This document shows, one piece after another, positions 9,839 to 19,229 of a stretch of DNA of 19,229 bases (positions are counted from its first letter, which is position 1; each line of letters starts with the position of its first letter). The notes under the pieces are model-generated. The model was given only the letters and a program-made list of their open reading frames with translations. It was not told where the DNA came from and ran no database searches. Made by a program: the position numbers and the translations under genes. Source of the stretch: Spongospora subterranea (lineage: Eukaryota; Endomyxa; Phytomyxea; Plasmodiophorida; Plasmodiophoridae); assembly GCA_900404475.1 (NCBI GenBank), contig OUQQ01000253.1, forward strand, positions 1-19,229, written 5' to 3'.

Positions 9839-11047
9839 ATTGTCTCTGATTGGTATCAATTACTGATCTGGCTGAGGCCAAGAAATGCTGGCCTATAATG
9901 TTCTCGTGCCCTGCCCACAGCCTGAAATTTTGATTTTTGTGTTTTCTGTTTAGTGGCACACGCGTTAGGCCATTAATATTTCCTTCCCCACTTTACCCCA
10001 CCCAACGAGATTTGAGTCAGCAAAGCCCTCATCCAGCTTTTTTCAGAAAGTGTCATCGTCCTTTATACCAGACCCAGCGAGAGTTATATCGACGTATGGC
10101 GAGACCCGGGACCACGGCCGAGTCTACAGACTACAATACTGATTCCCTTTGAAAATAATACACCATTTCCAGGGTTCAATGTCCTTGGCCAGGCCAAAAA
10201 TCATACATGTTTCGTAATTGAATCCAATAGTGATTTGAAATAGATGTCACCCCTTCGTCGGCGTTGTGAAAAAACAATATTAGCTCAACGCTTTCTCTAA
10301 AGGTTCTCCCAAAATTGAATCTATCGCGAACTGGCCGCTCTTATCGTAGTCGAGTCAAGAATTTGCAAATTATCAAAGCACTGCAAAAGCGAATGGTCAA
10401 CGTCTCAAGAATATGGATTGCTCTGGGGAACGTGCGCGAAAGATAAATTGTGATGCACCAGGGGATCTAATCTATGGTTTCTAATGCAAACCGGCTGAGT
10501 AGAGGGCGAAACAGTCAACCTCCTGCTATTACATGGGACGTTGAGAACCTTTTCCGTAGGTGATTGCGAACGTCTTGTTGGGGAGCTTTGGTGGTTCTTC
10601 TATAGCCACACATACCGTGTTGAGGAGATCATGTTGCATCGCTCATTGACATCCGACATCGCATGCCTGTATTATACACCAAGATCCGGGTGTATTTCAA
10701 ACAACAACAATTAGTCATGGATGCAGCAAGCTTGAAAGCTCTCATTCAAACGACATGACCGGGCAATTGCTATAATAACCACGATGCAACAACCTAATCA
10801 TCTTAATCGCTGAGATTGCGAAAGTTGAAAGTAAAACGGTTTTTTATTCAGTTTCCGAGTCGTAATACTGTACATTGATTTGGAAACTAAGACCACGACG
10901 GCACGCGACAACGGCTAAACAAGAGAGCCAATCCGGGCAATCAAAATTGCCCTGGGCCTTCAGGTCCCAACCATTGTGAACGAATATCCCTCGTTTGCAA
11001 CCATCGCGCGTCCATTGCATTCACGCTCGCTAGCAATAACTCCTTAG

Positions 11048-11213
11048 TTGATCGCGACATTGCCATTTCCCTCGGCAGTTAGTCTCGCGTCACTGACATC
11101 CTCCTCAACAATTTGATCGCTCGGCGCTGCCATCCCCTTCAGCAGCACCTGATCGCGTCATTGCCATCCGACGTCAGCAGGTGATCGCGCGTCATTGCCA
11201 TCATCCTCAACAG
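11048..11213. repeat. Degenerate ~33-bp tandem repeat, about five units
   Basis: Units start near 11048, 11079, 11112, 11146 and 11181, each with a core like GATCGCG(N)ATTGCCAT followed by a C-rich stretch ending in CAGCAG or CAACAG. Units are 31-36 bp and diverged. A weaker related unit may lie at about 11003-11036. It ends ~190 bp upstream of the Ubl gene start. Confidence 0.7.
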
Positions 11214-11239
11214 TATACCCAGAGATACATCATCTCAGG

Positions 11240-11253
11240 GCAATAATTATTGC
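11240..11253. repeat. 14-bp perfect palindrome
   Basis: GCAATAATTATTGC, just after the tandem repeat and ~150 bp upstream of the Ubl start codon. It may be a regulatory site or chance in an AT-rich patch. Confidence 0.4.
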
Positions 11254-11406
11254 TGCGCCTTACAGAGTTAGGGGACTGGGAGGCTGCCCTCACTAATTTC
11301 TAGATAATTATTATTCTGGATTCGATCGTGCTCTTAACACCTTGTGGTTTGGTTGACGGAGTCGGTCATCCAGTAAACCGCGGTCGGATAGCCAACTGTG
11401 CATTTG

Positions 11407-12460
11407 ATGAAGGTGAAGGTGCGAACAGTGTCCGGGCAGACGATCGAGATCGATGATGTCAACCCAGATGGGACGGTGGCCGACCTGAAGGCCAGCGTGG
11501 CTACTCACGAATCCGTCACCCCAGACCTTGTTCGCCTGATTTTCTCTGGACGGGAACTTGGCAACGACGAATTGTTGTCTGCCGCCGGTCTCCATAATGA
11601 TTCCACAATCCATATGGTGATTAGGCAGCGCCCGGCAGCCCCTACTGGTCCAAACGCTCCTCCCGATTCCCCTGGGGGGTCTGCATCTTTCGTAGCTGTG
11701 CCGGTAATTGACCAAACTGTAGGTCGGTTCTTTGGTTTATTCTTGTTTCTCGAATCGGTTTGCGATTTGATGATCTACTATTAACCGTTAATGCCAGTGT
11801 TTGCCTGCCGCAAGATATAGCGCAACGTTGCGACCTTTGTTAAAGCGTTTTTTCTTATTTCTGGGGAACTTGGGTTTTTTGTATACTTCAGCGTGATGTC
11901 TAATGAAACCGTTGTTCCTGATATCACGTAATTCTTTGGATTATTCTGTGAAGTTGTCAAATCATCTCCCACTTTGTACTAACAACTGGTGTGGTAGAAT
12001 GTGGATATAATGTTGGCAACATTGTCGCCACAGAGTTACGCGACTCTTCAGCTGGCGCGTTCCATTAAGATGTTTGCCGTTATCGACTGCATTTTTCTAC
12101 TATTGTTTGCTTTGACTTTCCCATATTTTATCATCGGTGTGGTCCTGCCCATTGCTGGATATATTGGAGCGACGTATTTCCGAGTTTCCGGTCTATACCT
12201 CTACGATATTTACATCATAGGAAACATGGTCTTGCGCGCATATCTCAATAGCATCCCTGGCAGCAGCGTATGGTTCATCATCCTGAACTCGTTAGGAATT
12301 GTACTTGAGGTATTATCCGAATCCGTTGGTTTTCATTGAAAATCAGTTGTTTTGCTTTTAGACGTTCATTCTCTTTCTGACACAAAAGCTAATATTTTCC
12401 ATAAAGTCGCTCTCCACTGAAGAAGTCACTCAACTAAGGCGCATTGAACAAAATAGATAG
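11407..12460 (+). CDS. Ubiquitin-like domain protein with multi-pass membrane domain
   Basis: Three exons, 11407-11718, 11998-12309 and 12362-12460, give 240 residues. The N-terminal ~76 residues have the ubiquitin fold pattern: MKVKVRTVSGQTIEIDDV, DGTVADLKASVA, then LVRLIFSGRELGNDELLSAAG and STIHMVIR. A Pro/Gly-rich linker follows. Residues ~105-220 contain LSPQSYATLQLARSIKMF and then about four hydrophobic segments (FAVIDCIFLLLFAL, YFIIGVVLPIAGYI, a third around YDIYIIGNMVL, a fourth across the exon 2/3 join), and a short charged tail. This resembles membrane-anchored Ubl proteins of the ER that recruit p97 or a ligase; that role is inference. Intron 1 (279 nt) has a perfect TACTAAC branch point 14 nt before its acceptor. 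There is no C-terminal Gly-Gly after the Ubl, so it is not a conjugating modifier. The ATG at 11407 is preferred because it begins the first beta strand. Confidence 0.82.
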
Positions 12461-12478
12461 ATCGGTCAATTCTGTTGC

Positions 12479-12484
12479 AATAAA
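12479..12484 (+). terminator. Polyadenylation signal AATAAA of the Ubl membrane gene
   Basis: Canonical AATAAA 19 bp after the stop codon at 12460, within the 126-bp spacer before the myosin start. Such close packing means transcription end and the next promoter share this spacer. Confidence 0.5.
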
Positions 12485-12586
12485 CCGACTTAATATATTC
12501 ACAGCCCGGGCACTTGATATTTGGGACCGTCTTGAAAAGTTCGATCGTACCGAGAGCAACTCCATCGATTTCCATTAATCGTTGCA

Positions 12587-15500
12587 ATGGCGTCGGCTGC
12601 TGGCGCAAAATGGTGGCATCAAGCCGAGGATCCAACCACGGAATGGCATGAATTAAAAACCGATGAAGGGTTATCGTATTGTATGGACATTTTCGTTGCT
12701 TTCATGTGGACCCTCAAGTGATCGTTAGTCCATAATGTGAGAACCAACGAAACTCAATGGGATCGCCCTAAAGAATTGATGACGGCGGAGCAAGAAGCCC
12801 AGGACGGAAGCTGGGTCTGGCTTCCGGATCCAGAGCAGTGTTTTATTCCTGCCAAAATTGAAGGTGCAGGTAGAGTCCAACAATTATTTGATAGAGACCG
12901 GATTGATACTGTGTAATAGGCGGAAACGATGGCAAAAAAATCACGCTGCGAGCCGAATCGGGGCGCTGTGCTCAGGTCACACAGAAAGAGCTTTCTACAT
13001 ATGCGCAACTGCAATGGCCATCACTCCAGCGTGTCGTGTCGGATTTGACATTACTGGACGACATGAATCCAGCCCTCATATTGCATAATCTAAAACAGCG
13101 ATTTGAGCGCGATCATGTAATGTTTTCGCAACACTTCTGTTAAATTTATGGACAGAGCCAATGTTTTTGGAATACATTTTCGCTTCTTGATTCTCGACCA
13201 TTTCACCCTTGCGCCGATTCATAACCCGTGGGATTAAGTGCTGTACATTTAACGTTGTCGACAGATCTACACAAATATTGGCACAATTCTCATCTCTGTG
13301 AATCCATACTGTCGCCTACCACTGTACACTCCCGAGGTGATTGACGAATATGAGAATCGCGGTGTTAAGGAAATGCCACCGCACGTATACAACATCGCAC
13401 ATGATGCCATTATTGGGATCAAGGTACGTTGATATTCTTAGACAATCGTAAATGGTCGATCCTTTACAGTGAAACGCTGCTAAACTGTTTCTTGATATTG
13501 CTTCTCTCTTCGTCTCGTTGACTATAATTACAGGATTCCCCTGACAATCAATCCGTGATTGTATCCGGAGAATCAGGAGCTGGAAAGACTGAAGCCACAA
13601 AACAGGTAGCTGCTCAACAGAACGGAATCGTTTTGGCTGTTCTAACGCAACCATTTAGGTTTTGTCTTACATCGCTGCCGTTTCTGGTTCTGTAAACAAT
13701 GTCGAACAGAAGATCCTGCTGGCTAACCCTGTAATGACATTCAGTCTTTTTCTGTTGCCAAAAATTCACTGATTTCTCCAGATTTTGGAAACTTTCGGGA
13801 ACGCCAAGACGCTGCGCAACAATAATTCGTCAAGGTAGTGTCCTTTTTATGTTGTCTGCGAATCAAATGCAGTTGGTTTGGGATTTTCTTTTGTGCTATA
13901 CTATGGGTCGCAATGGCGCCAGTTGTTGATCAATTTTTCCAGATTTGGGAAATACATTCAAGTGTTCCTGAACGCCAACGGCGAAATTGCCGGCTCGATG
14001 ACGCAGAATTTCCTGCTGGAGAAGGTGCGGGTTGTCTGCCCGGCTCCCAATGAGCGCAACTTCCACATCTTCTACCAGCTGACAGAGGCGTGTTCGCCAA
14101 CGGATCGTGCCAAATTCGGCCTCGGCCGGGCATGTGACTATTTCTATACGATGCAGTCTAACTGCATGCAAGTGCCGGGAATTGACGATCAAGCTGACTA
14201 TGAGGATATGATACAGGTAACGGACATGTAACGTGGATATGACCAGAAACGTTAGACGCCAACCCCGTTTGTGAAGGCCATGAAAGCGATCGGAATGGAT
14301 GACTCCGAACGAGAGGCTCTTCTGCAATGTGTTGCTGCGATTCTGCATCTGGGCAATGTCGTATTTGAGTCGACAGGGGACAAACAATGCCAAGTGTCGA
14401 ACCCGCAATCTCTTGAATGGGCAGCCAGCCTTTTTGGAGTCGACTTCGAAAGACTCACGTTCGTATTGACCAAGCGAACGTTAAAGATCCGAGGTTGGCA
14501 AATCACGCTTTTCTATCACGGTCACGAGTATGTTAGGAAAATACAGCTTTCAGGAACTTGAGCATTGTTTATTCGGCATAATCAATAATGTCATTTTATA
14601 GGACAAGGAGACACGTGCGTGTCTCTTGGTGAGGATCAGGCTTTTGATGCGCGTGACGCCCTATCCAAATTCATATACGCGGCAATGTTCGACTGGATTG
14701 TCAGCCGTGTCAATCAATCCATGAGTGTCGGTCCAGGAGAAGCAAGTAAAGTAACTCGATCCATTGGAATCCTCGACATATTCGGTTTCGAGGTTCGAAT
14801 CAGCAACTGCGGCTTTGTTGGTGTGATTCTGAGACGGGTTTCATCTAGGTCTTCGAAGTGAACTCATTCGAGCAACTATGCATCAATTTCACAAACGAGC
14901 GATTACAGCAATTTTTCAACGCAAACACGTTCAAACTGGAAGAGGAACTGTACGCCGCTGAGGGAATCGCGTTCGAGCACGTTTCGTTTGTTGATAATCA
15001 GCCCATGGTCGATCTGCTGACTCAGAAACCATTGGGAATCATGAACCTCCTGGACGAAGAGGTCGTTATCCCGCAAGGTTCCACCCAAGAAGATCAATAT
15101 TGAGCTCACACTCACAGTACATTCTTCAGGGTCCGATACAAAATTTCTGCACAAGATCGTCGAGAACCATTCGTCGAATGTGAACTTCAAGACAGGGCCG
15201 AAATCACAGGCTGATTCTTTCGTGATTGTGCACTATGCAGGACCAGTTGTCTACGACGTGACTGGGTTTTTGGAGAAAAACAGGGATACCTTGACGCCAG
15301 ATGCTCTGCAACTATTGAATACCAGCGGACTTCCTTTCATTGCCCAAATGTTCAGTAACTCGGACAACATGACGGCCAAAGATCGTAAACAGACTCTTGG
15401 CAAACAGTAAGCCGCCGTGTATCCCAACATATGGAGCGACTCGCAATACGTTTTCGATATGGCCAAGCGCTACGCAACTGTTTATCACGTTGCAGGCTTG

Positions 15501-18500
15501 ACTCACATATCATCTGCACTGTCAGCTGTTGCTGAACATCATATACACTCTTTCGCATTGCACCTCCTGCCGTTATGCTATGTTTGTACTGTTACTCTCC
15601 CTCAGTTCACAATGTTTCGTTGCAGTAGTTCCATATAATGTGCAAGCAGCCCTCCACTAAGCGAATCCATTTCGCTTTAAGATTCAAAAGATGAATTGGC
15701 TCCCTGTCAATTACCGTTTTCTCATGTAGGTTTCGCAACCAACTCGACACGCTGATGTCTACGCTGAAGGCGACGACGCCGCACTATATTCGTTGCATCA
15801 AGCCGAACGATGCGAAACTGGCCCGGACGTTTTCTCCACGAAACTGCTACGAGCAATTACTATTTTCGGTAGGAATCCTTGTTCGCAAGCATGACAAAAT
15901 TATAATCGCAAATCTCAGGGGGTGTTCGAAGCCGTTCAGATAAGGAAGAGGGGGTTTCCTTTCCGTCAAAAACATGCCGACTTCTTATCTAGATACAAAG
16001 TAAAATTTAAAGACTTTTTTTAATCAATGATTATCGATCAACAGCCGCTGATAGTTTTCTGGTTTTTGCTTACAGGCCATTTTCCCAGAAAAATCTTATA
16101 CATCGTGTGATGCTTTGATTCGGGATTTAGCATTAAATGCAAACAATGTTCGGATGGGAAGAACTATGGTGCTTTATAGGTATACGATAATTCAAATTCG
16201 CTGTAAACGGCTATCACCGTGACAGTTTATAAAGGAGCGATGAGTACAAGACAATGGAATTGCGTCGGTCTATCACTGTCCGTAAAATTGAAATCGTCCA
16301 GGAGCTGCAACAGCTGATGTCGCAAGATGCTGATTCTATGGTAAATTGTTGATTGTCTTGGTGCTTATTGGCACGCTCGATGTTTCTGCAATGTTGCTTA
16401 TTGCTGTCAAATTCTGACCATGTGAATACAAGTTGAAAACCACAGCTCAACTCTATTTTGCAGGATGGCTCTGCCCGAGATCGCTACTTCGAACGTCTGT
16501 CAAAGTCAGTTCGCACTGCGAACGAATTCAACGTTGGTCATCCGATCTATCGTACTGCTTATGAGAAACTGGTATTCTTCATCGAAAGTCGCATGGATGA
16601 TGGGACTCGGTGCGTGCCGTCCCGCCACATTTACGTGAATCCATTTAAGTAGTTTCTCGTTAGCGATCTGCTAGAAGACGCATTGCGTAAATGCAACCGC
16701 GAGTTATTGGAGTCGTCAATTCAGCAGGCAGATTCGTTTGAATACAATACCAAACTGGTGGGTAGAAGCGCATACAACGAGGTTATCGTTGATAAATCGC
16801 TCTGTAGGTGCGGCAATGCAAGAAATTATTGTCCCGAATATTGCGCATTGATGCAGAAACTGAGTCAGCGTTGGCGCTGCTCGAAAAAGAACATATGACC
16901 GCTGTGGTTAATTCTGCGCGTGAAATAGGATACTGGTATACTGGATGTTTGGTTCACAAAACTCTGCCGCCAATATATGATTTTGCAGGAGTGATACAAT
17001 TGCTTATTATGATCAGCTACTGGCTCTGTCTCATCGTGAACTGCTGAAAGTGCAATTGAAACAGGTGCATTTGCAATTTGGGATGGAAAAATCGTGAGTG
17101 AATCGGATTGTTCAGGCCGTCGCTGTTGGCAACACTGGCAAGGCCATTCGCCTCACGATTCAGATGAAAAACGATGTGTTCTTGCAGCAATCGGAAATGT
17201 TCGATCTTCATAAGTGCGGCATGTTAAAACCCCCTGACGAGTGGGCATCTGAAAAGTTCCTCACAATGCATCGGTATCGCATCGATATAAAAGTTTTTTA
17301 ACCCCAACATTGCAGCTTGAAGAAATTTGCGCTCTATTTAGTTGAATTTCGAATCCATTGTCTATTACAGGGTTTTGACTGTCAATGCCTAGAGATAAGC
17401 TTCGACTTGAAATGTTATCGTGGTCGGATACCGAAATTCATGCACCTCTCACGCGGCTGACAGATGGTGCTGATATGAAAGAAGCTGGGAAATCAGTATT
17501 ACACGCCTTCAAATCTTTACAAGCTTATATGGGCGACCGAAAATCCGACAAAGCGTCAAGTGAAGGTCTGTTGACATATCCGTTCCAACCCTTTTGCTCA
17601 ACAGACCTTTCCTGTTCATCAGGTTATTCCCTGATAACGTTAGGTCACAGTCGCCCGGATTTGCGCGACGAGCTATATTTCTACATCTTGAAGCAATTGA
17701 CAAAAAACCCTAACCCTGACTCAGTCCGCAAAGGATGGGTGATATTAGGCGGATTCATTGCGTCGTTTCCCCCGGGATCGGGTTTTGAAAACTTCTTAGA
17801 GGTCTGAAAATTGTTTGATATTTAATTTTGTAAACACACATTTTGAGTCATATTGTTAGGTATGGTTGCGGAACAATGCTCAAAATCAGGATTATCTAGG
17901 GGCGCTGCACGCTATCTGTTATAGCGGTGCCCGACAACTTCCGGTGACGCCGGCCGAATTGGACAATATCGTTGAGGTCTTGAGGTACGCAGACGGCATT
18001 CAGACAGCAGCGTTCTGTGTTCGGCGTTTATCCATCGTCCCTTTTGAGTTGTCATATTTTTGAAACTTTGATGCCTAGCGTTTCAAACCAATTTGGGACA
18101 TCTCGTTAATTCTGATGAGGAATTTTTTATGTCATCAGGAATCGTACTTTAGAGTACGCTGAGCCCCTGCCAACTGGAACACCACCGTACGAAGATCTCT
18201 TGACTCCATTTGACCTGTCTGTGGACGAAATCGAGTTTCGACGCAAGGCGCCTGGTCCGGCTGCCAGTTCTCAGAAACAAGCGAAAGTCGCCACCCCGGT
18301 TACAGTCTCCGTAACCGCTGGTGCCGTTGAAGGCAAATCGTCTCCAACGGTATTTCAACTCCTCGTCGAATTTCACTCGCATTTGCAAATCAAAAGTTTG
18401 CTCTGCTTTTTTTGGAGATATGTTACTGTGTTACACTGAATTCATTATGTATTCAACTTGCATACACTAATTGACATGATTGGCAGCGCTCACGAGCTCA

Positions 18501-18864
18501 CGACTCTCGAGCGTCTCAAGCTGCGCTATTCCAGTCCAAGGTTTGGCGTGAAACATACCTTACACAAAAACAGCGAGTAAATCTTAACGTTGAGATGACA
18601 GGCGAAGATGAAACAGCGTATGTCGTCCCGACATCAAACTACCTGGCAAGCGATCGTCGATGCGAACACGAAGGCTACTTACTTCTGGAATTCTGCTACG
18701 GGCGAATCGACCTGGGAAATGCCTGCGGTAATTCCATTGCTTTGAAATGATCGTTTACCCAGTTCCAGTTCCATTCTGTTCATAGTTGTACAATATTGAT
18801 TGATACCATGATTTTCTAGGATTTGAAATTCGGTGTCGCTGATGAGGTCAAGCCGCGCTTCTAA
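12587..18864 (+). CDS. Myosin heavy chain: WW - motor - helical region - MyTH4 - WW
   Basis: Twenty-eight exons, 1313 residues: 12587-12680, 12729-12869, 12920-13116, 13265-13423, 13534-13605, 13659-13730, 13782-13834, 13943-14216, 14256-14493, 14602-14792, 14849-15077, 15130-15406, 15730-15868, 15919-15999, 16076-16179, 16235-16340, 16464-16609, 16664-16757, 16808-16935, 16989-17064, 17116-17273, 17393-17565, 17623-17801, 17860-17984, 18139-18349, 18487-18540, 18602-18727, 18820-18864. Actin-based ATPase motor. WW domain 1 (W20, YFHN, W42, P45); SH3-like [19 protein letters not shown]-loop GESGAGKT (209-216); switch I NNNSSR (258-263); switch II DIFGFE (492-497); [12 protein letters not shown]1-helix [16 protein letters not shown] (~713). 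The TEDS region reads GDTCVS. No IQ motif follows the converter; residues ~780-1010 are helical and unrecognised. MyTH4 at ~1017-1165 ([42 protein letters not shown]). WW domain 2 has W1272, TYFWN, W1295, P1298. The 17274-17392 junction is the least certain. Cargo is probably a proline-rich or microtubule-linked partner (inference). Confidence 0.93.
15407..15729 (+). other. Unusually long intron at the myosin loop 2 position
   Basis: 323 nt, GTAAGC...TGTAG, against a typical 40-60 nt in this gene. It separates ...TLGKQ from FRNQLDTLM, where actin-binding loop 2 sits. An open frame (15417-15638) lies inside, but simple retention would hit a TAA immediately (CAG TAA), so it is not coding as retained sequence. 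Confidence 0.7.
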
Positions 18865-18890
18865 AAGTCGCCTGGTTCAAATAACTGTAT

Positions 18891-18896
18891 AATAAA
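18891..18896 (+). terminator. Polyadenylation signal AATAAA of the myosin gene
   Basis: Canonical AATAAA 27 bp after the myosin stop codon. Confidence 0.6.
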
Positions 18897-19144
18897 GCTG
18901 AAGAAAACCACACTTTGTTCATATTTTGGTATCGACTGTTCGGAAATCGGTTATCAGGAAAATCAGTTAAGTTCTACAAATTAGCCAAGCCCGGAAGACT
19001 TCACAAAGAGAACTCAGATTTAGAGTAACGCCAATACAGCCAATACATCGAGAGTGGCGACAAAATGAAAAAAGACAATGGCTAATGAGTTTATTGGCCA
19101 GGCAACTTGCATGAATCTAAATTTCATCGGATTTTGGAGGCGCT
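18897..19144. other. Spacer downstream of the myosin gene
   Basis: About 250 bp holding the end of the myosin transcript and presumably the promoter of the partial Ubl gene. Nothing else recognised. Confidence 0.5.
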
Positions 19145-19229
19145 ATGCTTGATTTGACCGTGGAGACTCCCGCTGGACGCAAAACTCGATCTTTGAACAT
19201 ATACCCTAACGCAACACACATTTTCAAAC
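19145..19229 (+). CDS. Partial ubiquitin-like protein, cut by the window edge
   Basis: ATG-initiated frame open to the window end (28 codons plus one base). It reads MLDLTVETPAGRKTRSLNIY then PNATHIFK, the strand-turn-strand-helix start of a ubiquitin fold, similar in pattern to the first strand pair of the Ubl gene at 11407. Too short for a firm family call; it could be the start of a BAG6- or ubiquilin-like protein or another Ubl. Confidence 0.4.
   Translation, partial: MLDLTVETPAGRKTRSLNIYPNATHIFK

Larger units (their letters stand above)
9839..11406. other. Long divergent intergenic region
   Basis: About 1.57 kb between two divergent starts with no convincing gene. An open frame at 9937-10152 has no family features. 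A 7-bp-stem hairpin lies at 10674-10695 (ATACACC/GGTGTAT). A degenerate tandem repeat lies at 11048-11213 and a 14-bp palindrome at 11240-11253, both listed separately. I found no tRNA or other RNA gene. Confidence 0.5.

Noticed and set aside
9937..10152. 71-codon plus-strand frame in the long intergenic region
   Set aside because: Low-information composition, no family pattern, no splice context.
11311..11715. 134-codon open frame on the minus strand
   Set aside because: Antisense shadow of the Ubl exon at 11407-11718.
11781..11972. 63-codon minus-strand frame in the Ubl-gene intron
   Set aside because: No recognisable features; lies in a well-supported intron on the opposite strand.
13896..14408. 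170-codon open frame on the minus strand
   Set aside because: Antisense to myosin exons 8-9, whose sense translation is clearly motor domain; no family features in the antisense product.
14793..14802. GTTCGAATC-like sequence resembling a tRNA T-loop
   Set aside because: It is the donor end of a myosin intron; no acceptor stem or anticodon arm can be folded around it.
17094..17115. GTGAGT donor giving a 22-nt intron in the myosin
   Set aside because: Too short and shifts the frame; the 51-nt intron 17065-17115 keeps the frame with a normal size.
1..19229. CRISPR arrays, prophage or bacterial operon signals
   Set aside because: Spliceosomal introns, eukaryote-specific families and AATAAA signals show nuclear eukaryotic DNA; no regularly spaced direct repeats of CRISPR type.

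Overview
This window is nuclear DNA of an intron-rich, compact-genome eukaryote, most likely a free-living or parasitic protist. I infer this from dense GT-AG introns, mostly about 40-60 nt, interrupting long conserved proteins (27 introns in the myosin, 13 in the DEAD-box helicase). Short spacers (126 bp between two tandem genes), AATAAA signals after two stop codons and spliceosomal branch-point-like motifs agree. The myosin architecture (terminal WW domains plus MyTH4) is the kind of arrangement I associate with the stramenopile/rhizarian part of the tree, but the species cannot be fixed from sequence alone. All multi-exon models were spliced by eye: each junction was chosen so that the frame is kept and the family motif is rebuilt.

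Layout, left to right. (1) 175-1649, minus: a secreted-then-7TM protein with a PA-like ectodomain. (2) 1650-2652: divergent intergenic region. (3) 2653-6030, plus: a 14-exon DDX41/Abstrakt DEAD-box helicase with a C-terminal CCHC knuckle. (4) 6407-7065, plus: a two-exon DUF1764-type small protein ending in the diagnostic CPFDCDCCF. (5) 7076-7957: a DNA element with perfect 29-bp terminal inverted repeats flanked by TA, of Tc1/mariner type, inserted 8 bp after the preceding stop flanked by its TA; it carries a small SHOCT-like ORF and no recognisable transposase. (6) 8078-8312, minus: a possible tiny two-exon gene. (7) 8375-9838, minus: a three-exon FN3 cell-surface protein with signal peptide and GPI-type tail. 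(8) 9839-11406: a long non-coding divergent region with a degenerate ~33-bp tandem repeat. (9) 11407-12460, plus: a ubiquitin-like domain joined to a multi-pass membrane domain. (10) 12587-18864, plus: a 28-exon myosin heavy chain, WW - SH3-like - motor - helical region - MyTH4 - WW. (11) 19145-19229, plus: the first codons of what looks like a second ubiquitin-like protein, cut by the window edge.

The genes do not form an operon or an obvious pathway. DDX41 is a nuclear/spliceosome-linked helicase; the two surface proteins (PA-7TM and FN3-GPI) face outward or into endomembrane lumens; the Ubl membrane protein and the myosin are tandem neighbours but not clearly linked in function. The most unusual items are the WW-capped, apparently IQ-less and FERM-less MyTH4 myosin, the PA-like 7TM protein, and the TA-flanked element with a SHOCT-like cargo ORF lying against the 3' end of a host gene.
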